Source of the DNA: Caenibius tardaugens NBRC 16725
GTDB lineage: Bacteria > Pseudomonadota > Alphaproteobacteria > Sphingomonadales > Sphingomonadaceae
DNA: 64,000 nucleotides
Assembly: GCF_003860345.1 (NCBI RefSeq)
Contig: NZ_CP034179.1
Coordinates: 4,294,097 to 4,358,096, forward strand
Reading direction: 5' to 3'
Positions 24,846 to 33,816 of the stretch are shown one piece after another. A model generated the notes under the pieces. That model was not told where the DNA came from. It made no database searches and was given only the letters and a program-made list of their open reading frames with translations. Each line of letters begins with the position of its first letter. The stretch's first letter is position 1. The translations under genes and the position numbers were made by a program.

Positions 24846-26022
24846 CAAGCTCAACATGCGTCGACCAGCGGAACTGCCCCACCGGTCGAAGCTGGGCCAG
24901 CTGATAACCCCCACCTGCCAGAATAGCGGCATCACGGGCCCAACTTATGGGATTGCAGCTAACATACACGATCCGTTCAACCGTGCTTTCCGCCAGAAGC
25001 TTGACCTGTTCACGTGCGCCCGCGCGCGGGGGATCGAGCAGGACGGCATCGAACCGGTTCAATTCATCCGGCTGCAACGGATTACGGAACAAATCACGAT
25101 GCATCGCATGGACGGGTTTCTGCAAACGGCTGGCCGCCGCCTTGCACGCCAGATGGGCATCCTGCGCCGCTTCCACGGCGAGCACTTTGGTCGGCTCGGC
25201 CAGCGCGAAGGCAAATGTTCCCAATCCGGAGAAAAGATCGGCAATCGTGCGTGCGCCCGTTAGCCACGCGCGTGCCGATGCCGCCAACGCGGCCTCTCCA
25301 TCGGCCGTCGCCTGAAGAAATGCACCGGTTGGAAAGCCCACGGGCACGTCCGCCAGAGATACCGTGACCGGTTCCGGCTCCCACATGGCTTCCGGGCCAT
25401 AGCCCATATCCAGCGTCAGCCGGGCAAGGTTCCGTTCGCGGGCGAAATCGAGCAACCCCTCGGTTTCGGCCAGCCCCTCCACCGTCAGCCCTTTAATACC
25501 GACATCAACACCCTGATCAGTCAAAGTCAGAGTGATGTCGATCGCGTACTTCCCCTTTCTCCGGGCCAGCAGCGCACGCAGTGGCCCGACCTGGGCAAAC
25601 AATTCCGGCGCAAGGATGTGGCACTCCTGCAATCCGATCAGACGATGCGATTTCGCTTCCCTAAAGCCGATAAGCGGACCTGCACCACCATTCACGGCAT
25701 GCAATGTGGCGCGTCTGCGGCTGTATGGTGGTGACAGATGCGCCGGTTCCATCACGACCGGTGTCAGCCCCTGCCCTTGCGCGGCATAGGCCACACGCTC
25801 AGTCACGAACCGCGACAGGACCACATCATCCGCATGCTGCAGTTCGCACCCCCCGCATGATCCGAAATGGCGACACGGTGGCACGATATGATGCGGGCCG
25901 GGTTGCACCGTTCCATCGTCAAGAACCCGATCACCCGGTACCGTTCCGGCAAAATGGCGGCCGTCGGACGTGGCGCCGTCCCCCTTAGCCGCGATGCGGA
26001 CAATCTCGACATCTTCAATCAT
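24814..26022 (-). CDS. 23S rRNA (uracil-C5)-methyltransferase, RlmD/RumA family
   Basis: SAM-dependent RNA methyltransferase of 402 residues. The [4Fe-4S] ligands lie in CRHFGSCGGCELQH near residues 50-63 and a further Cys in LQECHIL. The SAM loop is ADLFSGLGTFAFAL; the catalytic cysteine is in YVSCNP, and the base glutamate in THVELVSLF. The N-terminal TRAM domain is short. Which rRNA uridine (1939 or 747) or whether tRNA is the target is uncertain because RlmD, RlmC and TrmA are similar. It starts nine bases after the nnr gene and forms an operon with it. Confidence 0.88.
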   Translation of the reverse strand: MIEDVEIVRIAAKGDGATSDGRHFAGTVPGDRVLDDGTVQPGPHHIVPPCRHFGSCGGCELQHADDVVLSRFVTERVAYAAQGQGLTPVVMEPAHLSPPYSRRRATLHAVNGGAGPLIGFREAKSHRLIGLQECHILAPELFAQVGPLRALLARRKGKYAIDITLTLTDQGVDVGIKGLTVEGLAETEGLLDFARERNLARLTLDMGYGPEAMWEPEPVTVSLADVPVGFPTGAFLQATADGEAALAASARAWLTGARTIADLFSGLGTFAFALAEPTKVLAVEAAQDAHLACKAAASRLQKPVHAMHRDLFRNPLQPDELNRFDAVLLDPPRAGAREQVKLLAESTVERIVYVSCNPISWARDAAILAGGGYQLAQLRPVGQFRWSTHVELVSLFVRSTPQ

Positions 26023-26031
26023 AGGAAACTC

Positions 26032-27429
26032 TTACAAACATGATGCATAAGATGCAGAAATATGTGCAATTAGTCCTTCGGCGCTAAAGGCCGGAGCGGC
26101 TCTCCTCGCGCTTTCACCATGCAGCCAGACGGCCTCGCACACAGCGGTTAGCGGATCTGTCCCCGCAGAAAGACGGCTGACAATCAGTCCGGCAAGAACA
26201 TCGCCCGTTCCAGCCACGGATAGCCAGCTTGTCGCCGGCGGGGCCACGACGATTCGTCCATCCGGCACCGCAATCACCGTATCGGGGCCTTTGGCAACAA
26301 TCACCATGTCGCTCGCTGCAGCCAGCGCCTTGGCTGTCTGCAACTTGCATTCCCCTGCCACACCGTAAAGCTTCGCAAGCCGGGCAAGTTCGCCTTCGTG
26401 TGGAGTCGCGATGACAATGCCACGCTGGCCTGCCAGCATCTGCGGTTCCAGCAACATGAGCGCATCAGCATCCAGAACCAGAGGACCACGCCACCGGAGC
26501 ACAGCCCGCAACCGTTCAACCATGGCTTCTGATCGTCCCATTCCCGGCCCGATCAGAACCGCCCCGATCCGCGCATCGTCCAGCACTTGATCCAGAGGAT
26601 ACGCCACGGTCACAAGATCGGCAGGACATTGGGGGAGGACCGCAGCGGTCGCCAGCTTCACATAGCCAGCCCCGCCCGCCATCGCAGCCTTGCTGGCCAG
26701 CAATGTGGCCCCAGGCATCTCTCCGGCCACTACGAGCACCAGCCCTCGCGTATATTTGTGCGCATCGAGGGCGGGAACGGCCAATGCAGGCCTGCCCATC
26801 AGTTGCCCTGCCCCGTCCACCGCATCGACACCGATGGGAACAAGGCGGCGCTCGCCCATCATCGCGGCTGATGGCATCAGCCAATGTGCATATTTCCACG
26901 CACCCAGCGCCAATGTGACGTCGCACCTTGGCAGATCGCTGTTCAACGGCAATCCCGCATCGCCATCCACCCCGCTGGGCATGTCGATGGCGATCAGCCT
27001 GTCATGGCTCGCCGCGAGATCGCCAAGCAGAGCTATCGCCGCCGGTTCCAGAGGACGGCTAAGGCCACTGCCAAACAGGCAATCGACGAGAACATCGCCT
27101 TTGGGCCCGGCATCTGCCGGTAGGACTGGGCCAGCAAATGCGGCGCGGGCATCACGGGCTGCAGAGGTTGCGGGATCAGACAGGGATACGACTGTGACAT
27201 CGCCCCCTCGTGATCGCAAATGTTCTGCGATTACATAGCCATCGCCCCCATTATTCCCAGGACCACACAAGACAGTCACAGCACGATGACCGGCGATGCG
27301 CCAGAGATATTCGGCCCCGCCGCAACCGGCTGTGCGCATCAGACTGTCGACAGTTTCTCCGGCGTCGATCAGCGCCTGTTCCGCTGCGCGCATCTGGGCA
27401 ACCGTCAGAATCTGATCAGGGTTGGGCAT
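26032..27429 (-). CDS. nnr: Bifunctional NAD(P)HX epimerase/dehydratase
   Basis: Repairs hydrated NAD(P)H. This 465-residue fusion has an N-terminal YjeF_N epimerase domain (about 1-205; VTVLCGPGNNGGDGYVIA and IAIDMPSGVDGD) and a C-terminal ribokinase-like ADP-dependent dehydratase domain (about 215-465; VLIGPGMG, LVLDADAL, ATPHEGELARL and VAGTGDVLAGL). Length and order match E. coli Nnr. It overlaps the 3' end of the upstream lipoprotein gene by 14 bases. Confidence 0.93.
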   Translation of the reverse strand: MPNPDQILTVAQMRAAEQALIDAGETVDSLMRTAGCGGAEYLWRIAGHRAVTVLCGPGNNGGDGYVIAEHLRSRGGDVTVVSLSDPATSAARDARAAFAGPVLPADAGPKGDVLVDCLFGSGLSRPLEPAAIALLGDLAASHDRLIAIDMPSGVDGDAGLPLNSDLPRCDVTLALGAWKYAHWLMPSAAMMGERRLVPIGVDAVDGAGQLMGRPALAVPALDAHKYTRGLVLVVAGEMPGATLLASKAAMAGGAGYVKLATAAVLPQCPADLVTVAYPLDQVLDDARIGAVLIGPGMGRSEAMVERLRAVLRWRGPLVLDADALMLLEPQMLAGQRGIVIATPHEGELARLAKLYGVAGECKLQTAKALAAASDMVIVAKGPDTVIAVPDGRIVVAPPATSWLSVAGTGDVLAGLIVSRLSAGTDPLTAVCEAVWLHGESARRAAPAFSAEGLIAHISASYASCL

Positions 27430-27787
27430 CGTGTTTCGCCAGGGTGACAGGGAAACGATAGCGATCTGCCTCCACCGCCAGTTCGAGCGTTTCGCCGGAC
27501 AGGGTAGTGCGTGCCGTTACCGCGCCATCGGCCACGGCAAGACCATGCCCATCGTTCAGCACTTCAAATCGCCGGAAGCCACCGTCTGGATGACGCACGG
27601 TCAACAACAACACCTCACCATGTCGACTGCGTTCCACTGCGCAATCGGCTGCGAAATCGGACGCACCATTCAGGGCGCAATCGAGACTTTCCGCGTCGGT
27701 GGCTGCAAGTGGGTACCCGTCACCGGAGGAGCAGGCCGAAAGCATCAGCAAGCCCCCCAGGCCGGCCAGATACCCGCCTTTCGCCAC
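27416..27787 (-). CDS. Small lipoprotein of unknown function
   Basis: I do not recognise this 123-residue protein. A GTG at 27787 starts a short signal peptide with the lipobox LSAC (Cys19), followed by SGDGYPLAATDAES. The rest is a compact beta-rich domain with two further cysteines (LDCALN and ADCAVER) that could form a disulfide. The GTG lies two bases after the ilvD stop, so translation is probably coupled to ilvD. The gene also overlaps nnr by 14 bases, making ilvD-lipoprotein-nnr-rlmD one likely operon. Confidence 0.68.
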   Translation of the reverse strand: MAKGGYLAGLGGLLMLSACSSGDGYPLAATDAESLDCALNGASDFAADCAVERSRHGEVLLLTVRHPDGGFRRFEVLNDGHGLAVADGAVTARTTLSGETLELAVEADRYRFPVTLAKHDAQP

Positions 27788-27789
27788 TT

Positions 27790-29646
27790 TCAGGCGCGCT
27801 TGATCTGCGAAAGATCGCGAACCGCCCCGCGTGCAGCACTGGTCGTCATCGCGGCGTACGCTTGCAAGGCGACCGAAACCTGCCGTTTGCGCGGCTTCAC
27901 AGGCTGCCATGCGGCATCACCGCGGGCTTCCATCGCGACACGACGTGCGGCCAGTTCCTCATCGCCCACCAACAGGCTGATCGTCCGATTGGGAATATCG
28001 ATCGCGATCGTATCGCCTGTTTCAACAAGACCGATAACGCCGCCTTCCGCAGCTTCGGGCGAAACATGTCCGATCGACAGGCCGGAGGTGCCGCCCGAGA
28101 AACGGCCATCGGTGATAAGCGCGCAGGCGGCCCCCAACCCTTTCGATTTCAGATAGCTGGTCGGATAAAGCATTTCCTGCATACCCGGCCCGCCGCGCGG
28201 CCCTTCATAGCGGATAACCACCACGTCACCGGCAACAACCTGCCCTGTCAGGATGGCGGCAACCGCAGCATCCTGGCTTTCGTAGACTTTGGCCGGACCG
28301 GAAAACGTCAGGATTGATTCGTCCACGCCTGCCGTTTTGACAATGCAGCCATCCAGCGCGACATTACCGGAAAGAACTGCCAGCCCGCCGTCCTTGCTGA
28401 ACGCGTGCTCCGCCGAACGGATGACCCCTTCCTTGCGATCAAGATCCAGCGATTCCCACCGGCGATTCTGGCTGAACGCGGTTTGCGTCGGAACGCCGCC
28501 CGGCGCCGCGAGGAAGAAATTCTGCACTTCCGCGTCGTTGGTCCGTCCAATATCCCAACGGTTCAGCGCATCGGCAAGCGTCACGCTATGTACCGTGGGC
28601 AGATCGGTGTGCAGCAGGCCGGCGCGATCCAGTTCGCCCAGGATGGCCATGATCCCGCCTGCGCGGTGCACGTCTTCCATGTGGACATCGGCTTTCGCCG
28701 GGGCAACCTTCGACAGAACCGGAACCTTGCGCGAGAGCCTGTCAACGTCGGCCATCGTGAAATCAACTCCGGCTTCATAAGCCGCGGCCAGAAGATGCAA
28801 CACGGTGTTGCTGGAACCGCCCATCGCGATATCCAGAGACATCGCGTTTTCAAAGGCCTTGAACCCGGCAATATTGCGCGGCAGCGCGCTTTCATCGTCC
28901 TGCTCGTAATACCGGCGGCAGAGATCGACCGCGAGACGCCCTGCCTCGAGGAAAAGGTTCTTGCGATCTGCGTGCGTTGCCAATGTCGAACCATTGCCCG
29001 GCAAAGACAGGCCCAGCGCTTCCGTCAGGCAGTTCATCGAATTGGCGGTGAACATTCCCGAACACGAACCGCATGTCGGGCATGCAGAACGCTCAATCGT
29101 CTGCACTTCCTCGTCCGTGTAACTCTCATCCGCCGCGGCAACCATGGCGTCAACCAGATCGAGCGCATGCTCCTTGCCCCGCAGGATAACCTTGCCCGCC
29201 TCCATCGGTCCGCCCGAAACGAACACGACCGGGATATTGATCCGCAGCGCCGCCATGAGCATGCCCGGCGTGATTTTGTCGCAATTGGAAATGCAGACCA
29301 TGGCGTCAGCGCAATGCGCGTTGACCATGTATTCGACGCTATCAGCGATCAGATCGCGCGACGGCAGGCTGTAGAGCATCCCATCGTGGCCCATGGCAAT
29401 GCCATCATCGACCGCAATCGTGTTGAATTCTTTGGCAACACCACCTGCGGCCTCGATCTCGCGCGCGACCATCTGGCCCAAATCCTTCAGATGGACGTGG
29501 CCAGGAACGAACTGGGTAAAACTGTTCACCACGGCAATGATCGGCTTGCCGAAATCGCTATCCTTCATCCCGGTCGCACGCCAGAGGCCACGAGCACCGG
29601 CCATATTGCGGCCGTGAGTGGAAGTGCGGGAACGATAGGCGGGCAT
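27790..29646 (-). CDS. ilvD: Dihydroxy-acid dehydratase
   Basis: Branched-chain amino acid biosynthesis: converts 2,3-dihydroxy-acids to 2-keto acids for valine, leucine and isoleucine, and feeds pantothenate. At 618 residues it is the E. coli-type enzyme with an oxygen-sensitive [4Fe-4S] cluster; ligands are seen in [11 protein letters not shown] and in [18 protein letters not shown]. The conserved [19 protein letters not shown] block is near the C-terminus. No attenuator peptide was seen in the 111-base upstream gap. Confidence 0.96.
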   Translation of the reverse strand: MPAYRSRTSTHGRNMAGARGLWRATGMKDSDFGKPIIAVVNSFTQFVPGHVHLKDLGQMVAREIEAAGGVAKEFNTIAVDDGIAMGHDGMLYSLPSRDLIADSVEYMVNAHCADAMVCISNCDKITPGMLMAALRINIPVVFVSGGPMEAGKVILRGKEHALDLVDAMVAAADESYTDEEVQTIERSACPTCGSCSGMFTANSMNCLTEALGLSLPGNGSTLATHADRKNLFLEAGRLAVDLCRRYYEQDDESALPRNIAGFKAFENAMSLDIAMGGSSNTVLHLLAAAYEAGVDFTMADVDRLSRKVPVLSKVAPAKADVHMEDVHRAGGIMAILGELDRAGLLHTDLPTVHSVTLADALNRWDIGRTNDAEVQNFFLAAPGGVPTQTAFSQNRRWESLDLDRKEGVIRSAEHAFSKDGGLAVLSGNVALDGCIVKTAGVDESILTFSGPAKVYESQDAAVAAILTGQVVAGDVVVIRYEGPRGGPGMQEMLYPTSYLKSKGLGAACALITDGRFSGGTSGLSIGHVSPEAAEGGVIGLVETGDTIAIDIPNRTISLLVGDEELAARRVAMEARGDAAWQPVKPRKRQVSVALQAYAAMTTSAARGAVRDLSQIKRA

Positions 29647-29757
29647 GGTCAGAACTCCGGGTAAATCACGGTATCGGTTTGCTTGGCGGCCCTCTACCGC
29701 AGGTAAGGGTTCAGCCGAAGCGGAAAATACAGAGATAGGGATTCGTTCGCGGCATTC

Positions 29758-30489
29758 CTACCCGCCAAGCGCCAGCGCGACGCGATTGCATATCCGCACC
29801 AGCCGCTCCGCCCAAAGCGCCTGCATCTCAGCCGTCTCAATCCGGTCCTGCCGGATTTCCAAGCCGAAATAGTTGCGGCCGTCCGCTTCCGCATGGCGGT
29901 TCATTGTCGCGTTAAGCAGCTTTCCCGAATAAGGAAGCTGGTCCCCCACTTCCAAGCCTTCCGCCTGAAGCAAAGGGATCGCAAGCCGGGCCGCGGCATC
30001 ATTTGCGTTGTAAAGCACCCCACAATCCCAAGGTCGAATCTCTTCGGGATTGCTTGAAAGGTTTGGCGTAAAGCTATGCAATGATACGATAAGTAGCGGA
30101 GGAGACGCGTCCAGAAGTTCCGCCAATGCCGTGTGATAGGGCCGAAAAAAGCGTGCCAAACGCGCTTCATGCCCATCGTGACCGAGCGCGTTCCCCGGTA
30201 TCGCATGGCCGTCGCTGGCAATCGGCACCACTCCGGGCGCGTGCTCCTCGCGGTTGAAATCACACACAAGCCGACTGACGTTGCCGAGAAATGCTGCGAT
30301 TCCAGCACGTTCTGTCATCTGCTCGGCGACGCCCGCAACGCCAAGATCTATGGCGATATGGTTGGAAAGCAGCGCGGGATCGATACCCAGATCGATGTCA
30401 TCCGGCACCGTGTTGGAGGCATGATCCGCCACGACCAGAATACCGCCGAAACGCGGTGTGCCCATGACTCGCCAGGCTTCAGCGTTCAT
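29758..30489 (-). CDS. N-formylglutamate amidohydrolase family protein
   Basis: Zinc-dependent deformylase-like protein of 243 residues. Conserved blocks include VVADHASNTVP (metal His/Asp), CDFNR, IVSLHSFTP with the metal histidine, and RNYFGLEIRQD with the catalytic-site glutamate. HutG-type members hydrolyse N-formyl-L-glutamate in histidine breakdown. No hut genes are nearby, so the substrate is open. The start at 30489 overlaps the ispE stop as ATGA; an upstream ATG at 30516 would lie deeper within ispE. Confidence 0.85.
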   Translation of the reverse strand: MNAEAWRVMGTPRFGGILVVADHASNTVPDDIDLGIDPALLSNHIAIDLGVAGVAEQMTERAGIAAFLGNVSRLVCDFNREEHAPGVVPIASDGHAIPGNALGHDGHEARLARFFRPYHTALAELLDASPPLLIVSLHSFTPNLSSNPEEIRPWDCGVLYNANDAAARLAIPLLQAEGLEVGDQLPYSGKLLNATMNRHAEADGRNYFGLEIRQDRIETAEMQALWAERLVRICNRVALALGG

Positions 30490-31310
30490 CGCAACAGACC
30501 TGTCAGAGTCCACCATTCCGGATACTTCTTCCTTATTTCCATCAACGCATTATCCATGACGCCATGGCTTCGGAACAGAGCAAAACAACTTGCGCCCGAG
30601 CCGGACATACGCGCCAAAAAGGCACCGGTGCCCCGCAGTTCCTCCAGCACTGTTGCGATGTCGGGACATAGCCCGATTGCCGCCGCTTCAAGATCGTTGC
30701 GACCTTCCAGCGCCATTCGACTGACCGGACCGACAGGCAAAGCGCCCCGATCCAGCCCATCCCAGTTTGCGAACACTGGCCCGGTGGGCATCGGCCTACG
30801 AGGGTTCACCAACAAAACCGGCGTTCCCGATAGATCGCTGTCGACGGGATGCAGGTCGGTTCCTGTACCAAGTCCGAGACACGTCAGGCTTTCGACGCAG
30901 GCGGGAACATCCGCCCCCAATCGTCCGGCCCGCACCATCCAGTCATCGGGCAGGCCATGCATACGTTCGATCAAGCGAAAAATCGCGCCGGCGTCGGCCG
31001 ATCCACCTCCCAGACCAGCCGCGACAGGCAGGTTCTTTTCAAGATGGATCGCGAGCCCTTCCGCTCGGGGGAGCGACGTCAACGCGCGGGAGACAATATT
31101 ATCAAATGAACCAGTCAATTGCCCGGAGAACTCACCAGACAATGTCAACGCGTCAGCGACGGCGTTGCGCGCTGTCAGACGATCTCCGGCATCGACAAAT
31201 GCAAAAACGGTTTCCAGTTCATGATAACCATCCTCGCGCCGCTTGCGAACATGCAGCGCGAGGTTGATCTTGGCATAGGCAGTTTCGGTAAAAGCCAAGC
31301 CCGTCCTCAC
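30486..31310 (-). CDS. ispE: 4-diphosphocytidyl-2-C-methyl-D-erythritol kinase
   Basis: GHMP kinase of the non-mevalonate isoprenoid pathway, 274 residues. The N-terminus ETAYAKINLALHV, the ATP loop PVAAGLGGGSADAG and the late MSGSGASCFALF block are all present. The start is a GTG at 31310 that overlaps the ETF-QO stop in a GTGA quartet; a longer upstream frame has no family similarity. It is coupled to ETF-QO upstream and to the amidohydrolase downstream. Confidence 0.93.
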   Translation of the reverse strand: MRTGLAFTETAYAKINLALHVRKRREDGYHELETVFAFVDAGDRLTARNAVADALTLSGEFSGQLTGSFDNIVSRALTSLPRAEGLAIHLEKNLPVAAGLGGGSADAGAIFRLIERMHGLPDDWMVRAGRLGADVPACVESLTCLGLGTGTDLHPVDSDLSGTPVLLVNPRRPMPTGPVFANWDGLDRGALPVGPVSRMALEGRNDLEAAAIGLCPDIATVLEELRGTGAFLARMSGSGASCFALFRSHGVMDNALMEIRKKYPEWWTLTGLLR

Positions 31311-32956
31311 ATATTGGGATAGTTCGGCCCGCCGCCACCTTCCGGCGTGACCCAATCGATATTCTGGGTCGGATCCTTGATGTCACAGGTCTTGCAGTGA
31401 ACGCAATTTTGCGCGTTGATCTGCAAACGCGGTTCCCCTTCATCGATACCGACGAACTCATAGACCCCTGCCGGGCAGTATCTTGCTTCCGGCCCGGCAT
31501 AAACGGGCAGGTTAATCTGCGTCGGAACCGCGGGGTCCTTAAGCTGCAGATGGCACGGCTGGTCTTCCTCGTGGTTGGTGAACGAGAACGAAACCGATGT
31601 CAGGCGATCGAAACTGATCACACCATCGGGCTTGGGATACTTGATCGGCTCGAACAAGTCCGCACGCAGGGTCTCAGAAGCATCGGTATGATGCTTCATC
31701 GCCGGGAAAATCGGCATCTTGAGATAGCGCAGCCACATGTCCACGTTGGCGAGCGCGGCGCCAAACAGGTCACCGTTGAACTTGGCGAGCAGCGGCTCGG
31801 CATTCTGAACCAGCTTCAGTTCGCTGGCGATCCAGCTATCGCGCACGGCATCATCGAACGCGTTCAGTTCGTCATGCTCACGGTTAGCGGCAACAGCGGC
31901 GGCGATCGCTTCTGCGGCAAGCATGCCGCTCTTCATCGCGGTGTGGCTGCCCTTGATGCGCGGTACGTTCACGAAACCGGCCGAACACCCTGCAAGCACA
32001 CCGCCCGGGAACGCCAGTTTCGGCACGGACTGCCAGCCGCCTTCGTTGATCGCGCGCGCACCATACGAAACGCGCTTGCCGCCTTCGAGAATTTTGCGAA
32101 TTTCCGGGTGCTGCTTCCAGCGCTGGAATTCTTCGAACGGGTAAACGTAAGGATTGGCGTAATCGAGCGTGGTAACGAAACCGAGAGCCACCTGATTATT
32201 GGCCTGATGGTAGAGGAAACCACCACCACCGCTGCCGCTTTCCGAGAGGGGCCAGCCCTGCGTATGCAACACGCGGCCCGGGACATGCTTGTCAGGATCA
32301 ATGTCCCACAGTTCCTTGATGCCGAGGCCATATTTCTGCGGCTGACTGTCACGCTCAAGGTCATACCGTGCCTTCAGGCGTTTGGTCAGGTGGCCGCGTG
32401 CGCCCTCGCAAAACACGGTGTACTTGGCGAGAAGGTTCATCCCGGGCTGATAGTCGCCCTTATGCTCGCCATCTCGGCCCACGCCCATGTCGCCGGTCTG
32501 TACACCGATGACCGCGCCCTTATCATCATAGAGCACTTCTGCGGCCGGGAAGCCGGGGAAAATCTCAACACCGAGTTCTTCGGCCTTGCCTGCCAGCCAG
32601 CGACACAGATTGCCGAGCGACCCCGTATAATTGCCGTCGTTCGACATGAATGGCGGCATCAGAAGGTGCGGAATTGGCATTTTGCCGTTCTTGGTCAGGA
32701 ACCAGTGCCAGTTGTCCGTGACGGGCGTTTCCGCCATCGGGCAGCCATCATCGCGCCATGTCGGCAACAGTTCATCGAGCGCCTTCGGATCGATTACCGC
32801 CCCCGAAAGAATATGCGCGCCGATTTCCGACCCTTTTTCAAGGATACAGACCGAAAGGTCCGCGTTCAGTTGCTTCAGCCGGATCGCGGTGGAGAGACCT
32901 GCGGGGCCTCCACCTACGATAACGACGTCATACGGCATCGATTCACGTTCACTCAT
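31307..32956 (-). CDS. Electron transfer flavoprotein-ubiquinone oxidoreductase
   Basis: Membrane-associated FAD/[4Fe-4S] enzyme of 549 residues that moves electrons from ETF (acyl-CoA and choline-type dehydrogenases) to ubiquinone. The FAD Rossmann loop VVIVGGGPAGLS is at about residues 10-21; the cluster ligands are near the C-terminus (ARYCPAGVYEF and CVHCKTCDIKDP). Length and motif order match the family. Upstream is a divergent gap of about 100 bases before the UDG-like gene. Confidence 0.95.
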   Translation of the reverse strand: MSERESMPYDVVIVGGGPAGLSTAIRLKQLNADLSVCILEKGSEIGAHILSGAVIDPKALDELLPTWRDDGCPMAETPVTDNWHWFLTKNGKMPIPHLLMPPFMSNDGNYTGSLGNLCRWLAGKAEELGVEIFPGFPAAEVLYDDKGAVIGVQTGDMGVGRDGEHKGDYQPGMNLLAKYTVFCEGARGHLTKRLKARYDLERDSQPQKYGLGIKELWDIDPDKHVPGRVLHTQGWPLSESGSGGGGFLYHQANNQVALGFVTTLDYANPYVYPFEEFQRWKQHPEIRKILEGGKRVSYGARAINEGGWQSVPKLAFPGGVLAGCSAGFVNVPRIKGSHTAMKSGMLAAEAIAAAVAANREHDELNAFDDAVRDSWIASELKLVQNAEPLLAKFNGDLFGAALANVDMWLRYLKMPIFPAMKHHTDASETLRADLFEPIKYPKPDGVISFDRLTSVSFSFTNHEEDQPCHLQLKDPAVPTQINLPVYAGPEARYCPAGVYEFVGIDEGEPRLQINAQNCVHCKTCDIKDPTQNIDWVTPEGGGGPNYPNM

Positions 32957-33059
32957 GACCTGCAGTCCTGTTTCCCCGTTTGCCTTTGGGCAACGTCATT
33001 TGGCACATTCTTTATTTATCGCCTTGATTGCTGCGCACCGGCAGGTCAAGACCCGCGCG

Positions 33060-33814
33060 ATGGGTGAACACGCAAATCTGACCCCGGCACAGGCCCTTGC
33101 AGGCGCCATGAACTGGTGGCGCGAAGCTGGCGTCGACCTGCATTTCGTTGACGAAACACACCAGTGGATCGTGGATTCGCCCGAGGAAGCGGGGATTCCT
33201 GCCCCGCGCCGGGCCATGGCCATGCCGCCACCCGAAATGGAGCCGGAAGTGCTCCCTCCCCTTCTGGCGATACGTGATAACTGGCCGCAAACCCTCGAGG
33301 AATTTTCACCATGGTGGCTACAGGAACCCGCTCTCGACAGGGGTGGAACCTCGCCCCGCGTGGCACCACGGGGGTCACGCACCCAGAACTGATGATACTG
33401 GTCCCCGAACCAGAAGCCGACGACAGGCAAGAACTCCTGTCCGGTCCTCTCGGCGCATTTCTGGATGCCATGCTTGCGGCCATGGGTATTGCACCGGAAC
33501 GAACCTATCGCGCATCGGCATTGCCGCGGAACACACCGTTGGCCGATTGGAATGCGGCGGCGCATTCCGGCATGCGGGATTTGACGCTGCACCACATTGA
33601 TCTGGTGCAACCGGAACGCGTGCTTGTCTTCGGGCGCAACATCCTGCCGCTACTGAGCCACAATCCGGCGCAAAATCCTGCTGATTACTGTGAAATTAAC
33701 CATCGGGACCGGAAAATTCCTGTAATTGTGGGCTGGGATCTGGCTGCTTTGCTTGGGCGCGCGAAAGCGCGTTCGATGTTCTGGCAGCGATGGCTCGATT
33801 GGACGGATACATAA
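33060..33814 (+). pseudogene. Uracil-DNA glycosylase family protein, broken by a frameshift
   Basis: Two overlapping frames together encode one UDG-superfamily protein of about 251 residues. Frame 1 (33060-33392) gives MGEHANLTPAQALAGAMNWW up to ALDRGGTSPRVAPRG and then stops; the continuation ELMILVPEPEADD...LLSGPLGAFLDAM...VFGRNILPLL is in the next frame to 33814. Adding one base in the run of five G at about 33370-33376 restores a single frame (PRG-VTHPEL). This could be a real loss of function or a sequencing slip. The family is related to DNA-repair glycosylases, but the classic active-site motifs are weak, so activity is unproven even if intact. Confidence 0.78.
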
Positions 33815-33816
33815 TT

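Noticed and set aside
29647..29757. Leader peptide or riboswitch upstream of ilvD
   Set aside because: No run of branched-chain codons, no paired attenuator stems and no recognisable aptamer.
31397..33067. 556-codon open frame antisense to the ETF-QO gene
   Set aside because: No domain pattern, and the opposite strand has the complete FAD and Fe-S motifs.
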